From Hyphomicrobiales bacterium (GTDB lineage Bacteria; Pseudomonadota; Alphaproteobacteria; Rhizobiales; Kaistiaceae), in contig JAFKJZ010000468.1 of assembly GCA_017305815.1 (NCBI GenBank), positions 1-8,866 on the forward strand: DNA of 8,866 nucleotides, written 5' to 3'. The notes below the pieces were generated by a model that did not search any database, had not been told where the DNA came from, and was given only the letters and a program-made list of their open reading frames with translations. Numbering within the stretch: the stretch's first letter is position 1; every line of letters begins with the position of its first letter. Made by a program: the position numbers and the translations under genes. This document shows positions 1-6,077 of this stretch, piece after piece.

Positions 1-371
1 GCCCGCCGCCGTCGCAGCAGCAGCAACAGCAACAGCCGGGACAGCAGCCTGCCTATGGCGACCAGCCGTCCTATCAGGGCCAGCAGCAGGGCGGCCAGCC
101 GGCGCCGCAATATCGCGACCAGCAGGCGAGCCAGCCCGATTATGGCGGCTACAACGATCCGGAATCCGCCGATGGCGGCAACTGGAACGATGGCGGCGAT
201 TACCAGTCGCCGCCGGCGGGCGCCCGCATCTATCGCGAGGGCGACCCGTCCTATGGCGCCGAGCGCGGCGCCCCGGTGCCGCCGGCCGCGGTCGGCGAGG
301 ACGGCCAGGCGGGCGTCTACCAGGCGCGCCCGCACCGCCGCAACCTGCTCGACCGCCTGTTCGGCGGCTGA
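1..371 (+). CDS. C-terminal part of an unidentified protein with a Gln/Gly/Pro/Tyr-rich tail (5' end outside window)
   Basis: An open frame (codons starting at base 3) runs from the window edge to the TGA at 369-371, giving 122 residues with no start in view. The composition is strongly biased: a PPPS-plus-polyGln start (seven Gln in a row, mixed CAG/CAA), then repeated Gln, Gly, Pro, Tyr, Asp and Asn, with YGDQPSYQGQ and YGGYNDPE-like segments. It ends in a short basic/hydrophobic motif, RRNLLDRLFGG. This looks like a disordered tail hung on a folded domain lying upstream. Similar low-complexity tails occur on cell-envelope proteins of Hyphomicrobiales, including some penicillin-binding proteins, but nothing here proves which family this is. 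A hairpin with a pyrimidine-rich tail lies about 60 nt after the stop. The reading frame was chosen because the other frames give Arg/Ser/Ala-rich nonsense typical of shadow frames in GC-rich DNA. Confidence 0.75.
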   Translation, partial: PPPSQQQQQQQPGQQPAYGDQPSYQGQQQGGQPAPQYRDQQASQPDYGGYNDPESADGGNWNDGGDYQSPPAGARIYREGDPSYGAERGAPVPPAAVGEDGQAGVYQARPHRRNLLDRLFGG

Positions 372-432
372 GCGGGCGGGCGGCCGGCCATCGTGCGGTG
401 GACATTGCCGGCCAGCCGTGGATAGTGGCGAC

Positions 433-458
433 GCGCCGCTTCGCGGCGCTTCCTTTCC
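433..458 (+). terminator. Probable rho-independent terminator after the first gene
   Basis: A perfect 7-bp stem, GCGCCGC (433-439) with GCGGCGC (443-449), has a 3-nt TTC loop and is followed by the pyrimidine-rich tail TTCCTTTCC. It lies 62 nt after the stop of the upstream gene and 57 nt before the ATG of the J-domain gene, so it probably separates the two units. The tail is not a pure T run. An alternative is a structured leader of the downstream mRNA. Confidence 0.5.
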
Positions 459-515
459 ATGCCCATCCTTCCCTGCGGAACGGCCGGGCGCCCTGCCCCA
501 GGGAGACATCCGGCA

Positions 516-1271
516 ATGGCCGACAAGCGCAAGCTCTACCGCGAGTTGGCCGTCGAACCCGACGCGACGCCGGCCGAGATCGACAAGGCCTATCGCCAGC
601 GCGCCCGCACCGCGCATCCGGACGCCGGCGGTACGGCCGAGGCGTTTCACGCGCTGAGCCACGCCTATGCCATCCTTTCCGATCCCGACCGCCGCAAGGC
701 CTATGACGAGACTGGCTTCGAGGGCGAGCTGACAGACGACATCGTCAGCCGGGCCATGGAGCGCATCCATGCGCTGGTCGCCTCGGTGCTGGAAAGCGAC
801 CTGCCCTTCGAGACCGTCGACCTGATCGCGCCGATCCGCGACACGCTGACCAAGCAGAAGGCCGATATCGGCGCCGGCATCCGCAAGCTCGAGCGCCAGG
901 CGAAGCGCGCCGAGGCGATGGCCGCCCGCTTCCGCAAGCGCGAGGGCGACAACATCATCCGCAAGGTGCTCGAGCGCCGCGCCGCCGACACGCGCGAACA
1001 GGCGGAAAAGACCCGGCGCGAGGAGGCGATCTTCGCCAAGGCGATCGAGCTCCTGGCCGACTATTCGTTCGACTTCGAACCGCCGCCGCCGCCCAAGACC
1101 GCAGAGCCGATCAAGGCGTCCGAACCGGCGCGGCCGGCCCCGGCGGCAAAGCCCGCCGAGCCGATCCGCCCCGTGCCGACCGCCACAAAGCCGGGCGAAC
1201 CGGTCAAGCACGCGGAAGCGGCCGCGAAGCCCGCCAAGCCGGGCCCCCGGACGCTCAACCTGGTCCGCTGA
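516..1271 (+). CDS. J-domain (DnaJ-like) co-chaperone with coiled-coil and Ala/Lys/Pro-rich tail
   Basis: This 251-residue protein starts with a J-domain (about residues 5-69) that carries the diagnostic HPD tripeptide at 34-36 in the loop between helices II and III, and the usual end AYAILSDPDRRKAYDETG. J-domains stimulate the ATPase of DnaK-type Hsp70, so it should act as a cytoplasmic Hsp70 partner. There is no Gly/Phe linker, no cysteine zinc finger and no substrate-binding C-domain of classical DnaJ. Instead residues about 105-180 are highly charged and helical (probable coiled coil), and residues 188-245 are a Pro/Ala/Lys-rich, probably disordered tail with imperfect AEPI(K/R)/GEPVK repeats. 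An in-frame ATG at 459 would add 19 residues. I prefer 516 because AGGGAG lies about 10 nt upstream and the J-domain begins right after it. The client is unknown. Confidence 0.9.
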   Translation: MADKRKLYRELAVEPDATPAEIDKAYRQRARTAHPDAGGTAEAFHALSHAYAILSDPDRRKAYDETGFEGELTDDIVSRAMERIHALVASVLESDLPFETVDLIAPIRDTLTKQKADIGAGIRKLERQAKRAEAMAARFRKREGDNIIRKVLERRAADTREQAEKTRREEAIFAKAIELLADYSFDFEPPPPPKTAEPIKASEPARPAPAAKPAEPIRPVPTATKPGEPVKHAEAAAKPAKPGPRTLNLVR

Positions 1272-1273
1272 AA

Positions 1274-2131
1274 TCAGCCGGCGCTGGCGCGCGCATCCTC
1301 ATAGTGCCGGCGGATGAAATCGCGCTCGATCGCGAGATTGCCGAACTCGTCATCGTCCGGACCGTCATAGATCAGCGTCAGCGGGCCGCGAAAGCCGGCC
1401 GCGTCCGCCGCCATCAGGCAGCGCCGGTAGTCCTCCGCATGCAGCACGCCGCCGCCGAAATCGGCCTTGGCGTGGCAGCAGGTGGCGAGATCGAAGATCG
1501 CCTCGAGGTCGTCATACTTGGCCGGGCCGGACCAGTTGCCGAAATCGCCGTTCAACCCCACCGTGTCGTCGAGCCGGTCGAACAGGTAGCGTACCTCGCG
1601 CGGGCCGGGCAGCAGCTCGAACCAGTTCTCGGTGACGACGCGGACGCCGCGCGCCTCGCCATAATGGCCGAGGCGGGTCAGGCCGGCGATGCTGCGATCG
1701 AGCGCCTCGCGCGTCGGCTCGGCCCGGCCGGCGATGACGCGGGCCTGCTCGGCGCCGAACAGCGCCGCCGTATCGATCCAGCCCTCGATCCAGGCGAGGT
1801 CGCGCTCGGCCGTCGCGGGATTGGAGATGTCGCCATATTCGATCAGCAGCGTCTGGAAGCGGACGCCCGCCTTCTGCAGCGCCGCCCTGAACGCCGCCGC
1901 ATAGTCGGCCTCCCGGCTCGGCAGGTGGAAGGAGCAGACCTCGATGCGATGGACGTCGAGCGCGGCGACGACGGCGGCGGGCATGTCGAGCAGGCTCAGC
2001 TTGCCCACGCCATAGGTCGGCTCCGGCGCCAGCGCCACGTCATGATCCGGCCGGTTCGGATAGGTAAGCCCGAGCGTGCGGTGCAGGCTCCAGCTCGATA
2101 CGGCCAGAGCTGGCGAGTTTTCGGCAGACAT
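1274..2131 (-). CDS. Sugar phosphate isomerase/epimerase-like TIM-barrel protein (xylose-isomerase-like)
   Basis: This 285-residue protein resembles the AP-endonuclease-2/xylose-isomerase-like TIM-barrel superfamily, whose members isomerise or epimerise sugars, or cleave related substrates, at a divalent metal. The motifs visible in order are SSWSLHRTLG at the first strand (12-21), VVTENW with E168, NGDFGNW with D196, CCHAKADF with H220, and LIYDGP with D256. E168, D196, H220 and D256 fit the usual acidic/His metal-ligand set, although the last ligand in many relatives is Glu. The substrate cannot be read from the sequence. A GTG immediately before the ATG is also a possible start, but GGGAG sits about 7 nt upstream of the ATG at 2131. 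The gene is convergent with the J-domain gene, with only 2 nt between the stops. It lies 105 nt downstream of the YgjP-type peptidase gene and may have its own promoter. Confidence 0.85.
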   Translation of the reverse strand: MSAENSPALAVSSWSLHRTLGLTYPNRPDHDVALAPEPTYGVGKLSLLDMPAAVVAALDVHRIEVCSFHLPSREADYAAAFRAALQKAGVRFQTLLIEYGDISNPATAERDLAWIEGWIDTAALFGAEQARVIAGRAEPTREALDRSIAGLTRLGHYGEARGVRVVTENWFELLPGPREVRYLFDRLDDTVGLNGDFGNWSGPAKYDDLEAIFDLATCCHAKADFGGGVLHAEDYRRCLMAADAAGFRGPLTLIYDGPDDDEFGNLAIERDFIRRHYEDARASAG

Positions 2132-2160
2132 CACGCACTCCCGTCTTGTGACACGGTGCG

Positions 2161-2201
2161 ATCATAGCGGGTGACGGCATCTCCGAAAATGTCTCGCCGT
2201 C
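2161..2201 (-). promoter_or_regulatory. Possible promoter with overlapping inverted repeat before the TIM-barrel gene
   Basis: Read on the minus strand, a TATGAT (-10-like, 2161-2166) lies 17 nt after TTTTCG (2184-2189, a weak -35). The arms GACGGC/GCCGTC (2173-2178 and 2196-2201, centres 23 bp apart) flank the -35 and enter the spacer, a geometry that would suit a repressor operator. The -35 match is poor, so this is tentative. The leader to the ATG at 2131 would be about 25 nt. Confidence 0.3.
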
Positions 2202-2236
2202 CCAGAATTGCCGCGCCGGAATGGATAGCCGTCGCG

Positions 2237-2995
2237 CTATTCGGCCCCGACCGCATGCAGCGAGGCGCCATGGCGGGTGAGCCAGGCCTTGGCCTCCTCC
2301 ATGCCGGGGCAAATCGCGGCGACATGGCGCCAGAAGCGGACGGAATGGTTCATCTCGCGCAGATGCGCCACTTCATGTGCGGCGAGATAATCGAGCACGG
2401 CCGGCGGCGCCATGATGATCCGCCACGAATAGGCGATCGTGCCCGACGACGAGCAGGAGCCCCAGCGGCTGGTCGGGTCGCCGAGCCGGATGTTCTTGAC
2501 GGTCACGCCGAGCGACGCCGCATGGCGAGCGGTCGCCGCCTCCAGGTCGCGGCGCGCCTCGCGCTTCAGAAAATCGGTGACGCGGCGCGGCAGGTGGTCG
2601 ATCTCGCCGGGAATGACCAGCTCGGCGCCCGCCTCGGCCTCGTGCAGGCGGACGATGCCGCGCCCGGGCCGATGGACGATGCGGACAGGCACGCCGCGCA
2701 GCGGGATCATGGCGCCGTCGGCGAGCGGCGTCGCATCCGGCAGGGCGGCGAGCCGCGCCTGCAGCCAGCCGCGATTGCGCTCGAGGAAGGCGCGCGCCTC
2801 GGAGAGCTTTCCGCGCGCCGGGATCGTCACCACCGGCTCGCGCACCGATCCGCGCAGGCGCAGCGTGTAGCGCTGCGCGCGCTCGTTCCAGACCAGCGCC
2901 ACCCGCACCGGCTCGCCGCCGATCTCGACATGGCAATGGTCCGGCTTGGCGGCGGCGCGCGTGGGGGAACCGGTGAGGCGCTCGAAGAAACCCAT
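2237..2995 (-). CDS. YgjP/WUSS-type zinc metallopeptidase (M48-like, DUF45)
   Basis: This 252-residue protein matches the YgjP-like family of small cytoplasmic gluzincin-like metallopeptidases. The C-terminal half carries the family hallmark RWGSCSSSGTIAYSWR (177-192), followed by the zinc-binding HEVAH (207-211) in YLAAHEVAHLREMNHS and the third histidine H217, then the FW pair (221-222). Both zinc-site histidines and the catalytic Glu are present, so the enzyme is probably active. The N-terminal part (about 20-130) is the beta-rich region typical of the family, and no signal peptide or membrane segment is visible. The physiological substrate of these peptidases is not established. The first ATG in the frame (2995) gives the expected MGFF start, but there is no clear Shine-Dalgarno sequence. 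It is co-directional with the TIM-barrel gene downstream (105-nt gap) and the DUF3597 gene upstream (118-nt gap). Confidence 0.92.
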   Translation of the reverse strand: MGFFERLTGSPTRAAAKPDHCHVEIGGEPVRVALVWNERAQRYTLRLRGSVREPVVTIPARGKLSEARAFLERNRGWLQARLAALPDATPLADGAMIPLRGVPVRIVHRPGRGIVRLHEAEAGAELVIPGEIDHLPRRVTDFLKREARRDLEAATARHAASLGVTVKNIRLGDPTSRWGSCSSSGTIAYSWRIIMAPPAVLDYLAAHEVAHLREMNHSVRFWRHVAAICPGMEEAKAWLTRHGASLHAVGAE

Positions 2996-3070
2996 GAAGC
3001 GTCAGTCTGCTGATTCGCAGGCAGCATGATGGCACGAAGCCGGCGCAACCCCGAAACCAGCGACGGAAGG

Positions 3071-3097
3071 GGCAGGCCGCGCCGAGGCCGGCCTGCC
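3071..3097 (-). terminator. Hairpin after the DUF3597 gene, possible terminator
   Basis: A perfect 9-bp stem, GGCAGGCCG (3071-3079) with CGGCCTGCC (3089-3097) and a 9-nt loop, lies 17 nt after the DUF3597 stop codon in the minus-strand direction. The sequence that follows on that strand (CCTTCCGTCG) is only mildly T-rich, so termination efficiency is uncertain. Confidence 0.4.
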
Positions 3098-3113
3098 GCG
3101 AAGGGAGGGAGGT

Positions 3114-3554
3114 TCAGTGCTTCAGCTCGTCGGGGACCTTGCCGCCATTTTCCGCCAGCTTCTGCATCACGGCCTTGTGCAGCCAGATGTTCATGGCGGC
3201 GGAATCATGGCCATCGCCGGTGTAGTGGAGCTCGCTGGCCAGTTCCTTGCGGGCGGCAAGGCTGCTGTCGAGGTCCAGCAGCTTGAGCAGATCGACGATC
3301 GACTTCTTCCAGTCCAGCTTCTGGCCCGACTTGGCGGCCATCGCCGTCAGCACCGCCACGACATCGACGCCCGCCTGCGGCGGGGCGGCCGAACCGGCAG
3401 CTTTGGCGGAACCGGTCTCGGCGGGACTGGCGCCGGCGGCCGGCGGCGCGGCCGGGCTGGCGGCCCCCTTCGCTGCAACATCCGGCGCGCGCTCGGCCGC
3501 CTGGGCCTCGCCGCTCTTGAAGATCTTGTTCAGGATCACGCTCAATCGGCTCAT
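3114..3554 (-). CDS. DUF3597 domain-containing protein
   Basis: This 146-residue protein has two parts. Residues 1-13 form a short amphipathic start (MSRLSVILNKIFK) followed by an Ala/Pro/Gly-rich linker to about 62. Residues 63-146 form a compact helical domain with the family-typical VDVVAVLTAM, LDWKKSIVDLLKLLDLDSSL (82-101), ARKELASELHYTGDG and AMNIWLHKAVMQKLAENGGKVP segments. This matches DUF3597, a family of unknown function common in alphaproteobacteria. The WLHKAVM...LAENGG region gives the assignment. No catalytic motif is evident. The start at 3554 is supported by AGGAG about 10 nt upstream. The gene sits between the terminator of the DUF2852 gene and its own 3' hairpin, so it is likely monocistronic. 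No function should be inferred from the neighbours. Confidence 0.9.
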   Translation of the reverse strand: MSRLSVILNKIFKSGEAQAAERAPDVAAKGAASPAAPPAAGASPAETGSAKAAGSAAPPQAGVDVVAVLTAMAAKSGQKLDWKKSIVDLLKLLDLDSSLAARKELASELHYTGDGHDSAAMNIWLHKAVMQKLAENGGKVPDELKH

Positions 3555-3608
3555 GCTTCACCGCTCCTGCTCGTTGCTGCACCCGTCGTCGAAGTCGCAT
3601 TCCGATCC

Positions 3609-3645
3609 GGAAAAGAAGAAGGGCCGCGCCTGCGGCGCAGCCCTT
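3609..3645 (-). terminator. Rho-independent terminator of the DUF2852 gene
   Basis: An 11-bp arm pair (AAGGGC and GCGCC with their complements, one C/A mismatch, TGC loop, 3619-3645) lies 15 nt after the DUF2852 stop. On the minus strand it is followed by CTTCTTTTCC, a good T-rich tail (3609-3618). This is strong evidence that transcription from the phaZ/DUF2852 side ends here. Confidence 0.75.
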
Positions 3646-3660
3646 CCCGACGTCATGCCG

Positions 3661-4131
3661 TCAGAGGTCGATCACCGGACCCGGCCCGTCGTCGCGCGAA
3701 GGCGGCATCTGGTTCCGGCGCGCCTCGGCGCGATCGGCCTTGAAGCGATCGAACTCCTCCTGGTCGCGGGCGCGACGCAGGTTGCGGACGAAGGCCTCGA
3801 ATTCGGCGCGCTCTTCGTCGAGCTTGCGCCGCTCCTCGTCGAGCCGCTTCAGTTCGGCGGCGCGATAGTCGTCGAAGGCGGCGTTGCCGCTATGGCTCTG
3901 ATAGGCGCCCCAGCGCTGCTCGCGCCGGCTCTGCCAGCCGCAGCCGGAGAAGGAGCGCTTGAAATCGTCGCGCATCCCTTCCGCGTTGCGGCGGAACTCG
4001 GGTAGCCGGTCGCCCCAGATGATGTAGGCGAGCATGGCGAGGCCGAGCGGCCAGAACACGAAGAAGCCGAGGACCATCAACGCGATGGTGAGCGGCGTCC
4101 ATCCCGGACGCAAGGCCTGAGTATGGGACAT
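3661..4131 (-). CDS. DUF2852 domain-containing membrane protein
   Basis: This 156-residue protein of a family of unknown function is restricted largely to alphaproteobacteria. One hydrophobic segment (about 14-38) with the pattern LGFFVFWPLGLAMLAYIIWG should span the inner membrane near the N-terminus. A polar region with RRNAEGMRDDFKR and a Gly/Ser/Trp stretch containing a single Cys (residue 64) follows. Residues about 86-135 form a highly charged helix, probably a coiled coil (ELKRLDEERRKLDEERAEFE), ending in EEFDRFKADR, which is typical of the family. The frame is open to 4191, but I chose the ATG at 4131 because GAGGAAGG precedes it by about 7 nt and the extra 20 residues do not look like family sequence. 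It begins 66 nt after the phaZ stop on the same strand, so co-transcription with phaZ is likely. An imperfect hairpin covers its ribosome-binding site. Confidence 0.9.
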   Translation of the reverse strand: MSHTQALRPGWTPLTIALMVLGFFVFWPLGLAMLAYIIWGDRLPEFRRNAEGMRDDFKRSFSGCGWQSRREQRWGAYQSHSGNAAFDDYRAAELKRLDEERRKLDEERAEFEAFVRNLRRARDQEEFDRFKADRAEARRNQMPPSRDDGPGPVIDL

Positions 4132-4132
4132 G

Positions 4133-4178
4133 GAACCTTCCTCTCTCGCACCCCCAGCAACGGAAGTGGGAAAGGTTC
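4133..4178 (-). promoter_or_regulatory. Inverted repeat that could sequester the DUF2852 ribosome-binding site
   Basis: On the minus strand GAACCTTTCC (4178-4169) can pair with GGAAGGTTC (4141-4133), 9 bp with one bulged T and a 27-nt loop. The 3' arm contains the Shine-Dalgarno sequence and ends just before the ATG at 4131. The element lies in the 66-nt phaZ/DUF2852 gap. It could dampen translation or be a weak processing or termination hairpin; there is no T tract after it. Confidence 0.4.
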
Positions 4179-4197
4179 GATCCCGATTCAAGAAGAT

Positions 4198-5871
4198 TTA
4201 TCCAGCGGACGCTGCGGCAGCTTCCCCGCCCGCCGCAGGCGCCGATTGCATCAGAGCCTTGGCCTGCTCGATCCATTTCTCGCGCGCGAGGCGGCCGCGC
4301 AGGCCAAGCCGGGCGTCGAGCGCCGTCGCCTGCTTCGCCGTCAGCCGCGCGATCTGGGCATAGCGATGGATGCCCGCGGCGTTGAGGCTCGCCTCCAGCT
4401 TCGGGCCGATGCCGGCGATCCGCTTCAGATCGTCTGCCGGATCGCTCACGGACTTTGCCACTGGTGCCTTGGCCACCGGAGACTTGACGACCGCAGGCTT
4501 CACCGGCTCGGGCTTCGTGGTTTCGACGCCGGCTTCCTTCGCGGGCGCGACCGGCTTGGCAGTCTCGGCCGTGGCGGCCGCCGGCTTTGCCGTGGCGGCG
4601 GGCTTCGGTGCGGACGCGCGATCGCGGTTGTGCGTCAGCACGAAATCGCTGATGCGCGGCGCGATCTCGGCCCGGAAGCGGGAGCCGTTGAACACGCCGT
4701 AATGGCCGACCTTGGGCTGGACATAGTGCGCCCGCATGTCCTCGGGGATGTTGACGCAGAGATGCTGCGCCGCCTCGGTCTGGCCAACCCCGGAAATGTC
4801 GTCGTTCTCCCCCTCGACCGTCAGCAGCGCGACGTTGCGGACCGCCGTCAGGTCGACCGGGACGCCGCGATGCATCATCGTCCCCCTCGGCAGGGCGTGG
4901 GTGATGAACACCGTCTCGACCGTCTGCAGGTAGAACTCCGCCGTCAGGTCCATGACCGCCAGATATTCGTCGTAGAAGTCGCGGTGCTTGGTGGCGCTGT
5001 CGCCGTCGCCGGCGACCAGGTGCTTGAACAGGTCCTGATGCGCCGTCACATGGCGATCCAGGTTCATGCTCATGAAGCCGGAGAGCTGCAGGAAGCCCGG
5101 ATAGACGTCGCGCATGACGCCGGGATGCGGGAACGGCACCTTCATCACGACATTGTCGCGGAACCAGTCGAGGTTCTTGCCCTCGGCCAGCTTGTTGACG
5201 GCGGTCGGGTTGATGCGGGTATCGATCGGGCCGCCCATCAGCGTCATCGAGCGCGGCGCGAAGCGGTCGCCGGCGGCTTCCATCAGCGCCACGGCAGCGA
5301 GCACCGGCACCGCCGGCTGGCAAACGGCGATCACATGCACGTCGTCGCCGAGGAAGTGCAGCATCTCGATCAGGTAGTCGATGTAGTCGTCGAGATCGAA
5401 ATCGCCATCCGACAGGGGCACCATGCGCGCATCGGCCCAGTCGGTGATGTAAACGTCGTGGCGCGGCATCATCGCCTCGACCGTGCCGCGCAGCAGCGTG
5501 GCGTAATGGCCGGACATCGGCGCGACGATCAGGAGCTTGGGATCCTTGCGCGGCCGTTCCAGCTGGCGCTCGAAATGGATCAGGTCGCAGAACGGCTTGC
5601 TCCAGGCGATGCGCTCGACGACCGGCACGCGCGTGCCGCCGACCAGCGTCGTCGGCAGGTCGAAGCTCGGCTTGGCATAGCGCCGCGTCGTCCGCTCGAA
5701 CAGCTCCAGCCCGGCCCGCCAGTTGCGGGCGAGCGGCGTCTGCCCCATCGGGTTCAGCGGGTTCTTCAGGAAAAGATCGAACATGTCGGCGGCCGCGCGC
5801 ATGGGCGTCAGCGCCGCGTGGTTCAGTTCATAGAGCTGATAGTAGGATAGGAAGCCCATCATGCCGTCCAT
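4198..5871 (-). CDS. phaZ: Intracellular polyhydroxyalkanoate (PHB) depolymerase with C-terminal helix-hairpin-helix domain
   Basis: The first ~415 of 557 residues form a complete PhaZ of the intracellular type, which hydrolyses stored polyhydroxybutyrate in cytoplasmic granules. The start YYQLYELNHAALTPMRA, ITDWADAR (142-149), VCQPAVP with the probable nucleophile C184 (Cys instead of the lipase Ser, as known for Ralstonia PhaZ), GENDDISG with D357, and VGHYGVFNGSRFR with H390 give the Cys-Asp-His triad at the expected spacing. Residues 418-477 are an Ala/Lys/Pro/Val-rich linker with AKP- and VAKAP-type repeats. Residues 480-542 form a helix-hairpin-helix domain (DDLKRIAGIGPKLEASLNAA ... GRLAREKWIEQAKAL) of the kind also found at the ends of some NuoE and L21 proteins. 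The total length exceeds the roughly 400-420 residues usual for this enzyme. The start at 5871 has GGAG 6 nt upstream. The gene is divergent from actS and followed by the DUF2852 gene. Confidence 0.93.
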   Translation of the reverse strand: MDGMMGFLSYYQLYELNHAALTPMRAAADMFDLFLKNPLNPMGQTPLARNWRAGLELFERTTRRYAKPSFDLPTTLVGGTRVPVVERIAWSKPFCDLIHFERQLERPRKDPKLLIVAPMSGHYATLLRGTVEAMMPRHDVYITDWADARMVPLSDGDFDLDDYIDYLIEMLHFLGDDVHVIAVCQPAVPVLAAVALMEAAGDRFAPRSMTLMGGPIDTRINPTAVNKLAEGKNLDWFRDNVVMKVPFPHPGVMRDVYPGFLQLSGFMSMNLDRHVTAHQDLFKHLVAGDGDSATKHRDFYDEYLAVMDLTAEFYLQTVETVFITHALPRGTMMHRGVPVDLTAVRNVALLTVEGENDDISGVGQTEAAQHLCVNIPEDMRAHYVQPKVGHYGVFNGSRFRAEIAPRISDFVLTHNRDRASAPKPAATAKPAAATAETAKPVAPAKEAGVETTKPEPVKPAVVKSPVAKAPVAKSVSDPADDLKRIAGIGPKLEASLNAAGIHRYAQIARLTAKQATALDARLGLRGRLAREKWIEQAKALMQSAPAAGGEAAAASAG

Positions 5872-6077
5872 CTGCCGCTCCGCGAAGGGATCGTCCCGGC
5901 CGGATATTCCGTCTGGCAGTAAGGGCGGCGGCCAGCCTTGTGCGTTGCAATATGTAAGAATGATCCGAGCTTCGATGCAAGGGAATTGCGGATACGGACA
6001 CCCGCAAATCGCCTGATCGGACCGGTAACGTGCTATAAGCCGGGCAAATTTCGCATTTTCAACCCAGGTTCAAGCCC
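5872..6077. promoter_or_regulatory. Divergent control region between phaZ and actS
   Basis: This 206-nt non-coding stretch must hold the promoters of both genes and is more AT-rich in its right half. For actS a TATAAG (6034-6039) lies 16 nt after CCTGAT (6012-6017), giving a plausible sigma-70-type promoter with a leader of about 30 nt. For phaZ, on the minus strand, TTGCAT (5975-5980) and TACATA (5951-5956) are 18 nt apart, a weaker match. Between them TTGCGG (5986-5991) and CCGCAA (6002-6007) form an inverted repeat with a 10-nt spacer, a candidate operator. I could not match a convincing RegA/ActR box by eye. Confidence 0.45.

Noticed and set aside
14..35. CAG/CAA run as a repeat element or CRISPR-like array
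   Set aside because: It is an in-frame polyglutamine tract in a low-complexity tail, with no repeat-spacer periodicity.
55..657. 200-residue plus-strand frame beginning at 55
   Set aside because: The product is Arg/Ser/Ala-rich and runs across the stop of one gene, a terminator and the J-domain start. The frame ending at 371 and the one starting at 516 are far more protein-like.
1304..3013. Two long plus-strand open frames (1304-2167 and 2171-3013) opposite the TIM-barrel and peptidase genes
   Set aside because: Both are shadows. The minus strand has metal-binding and HExxH motifs and sensible ribosome-binding sites.
4132..4191. Upstream extension of the DUF2852 protein to an ATG at 4191
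   Set aside because: It would add 20 residues unlike the family and lacks a good ribosome-binding site, whereas the start at 4131 has a strong one.
4123..5850. 575-residue plus-strand open frame antisense to phaZ
   Set aside because: It lies opposite a gene with a complete catalytic triad. Its product is Arg/His/Asp/Val-rich with no recognisable fold, the usual antisense shadow in high-GC DNA.
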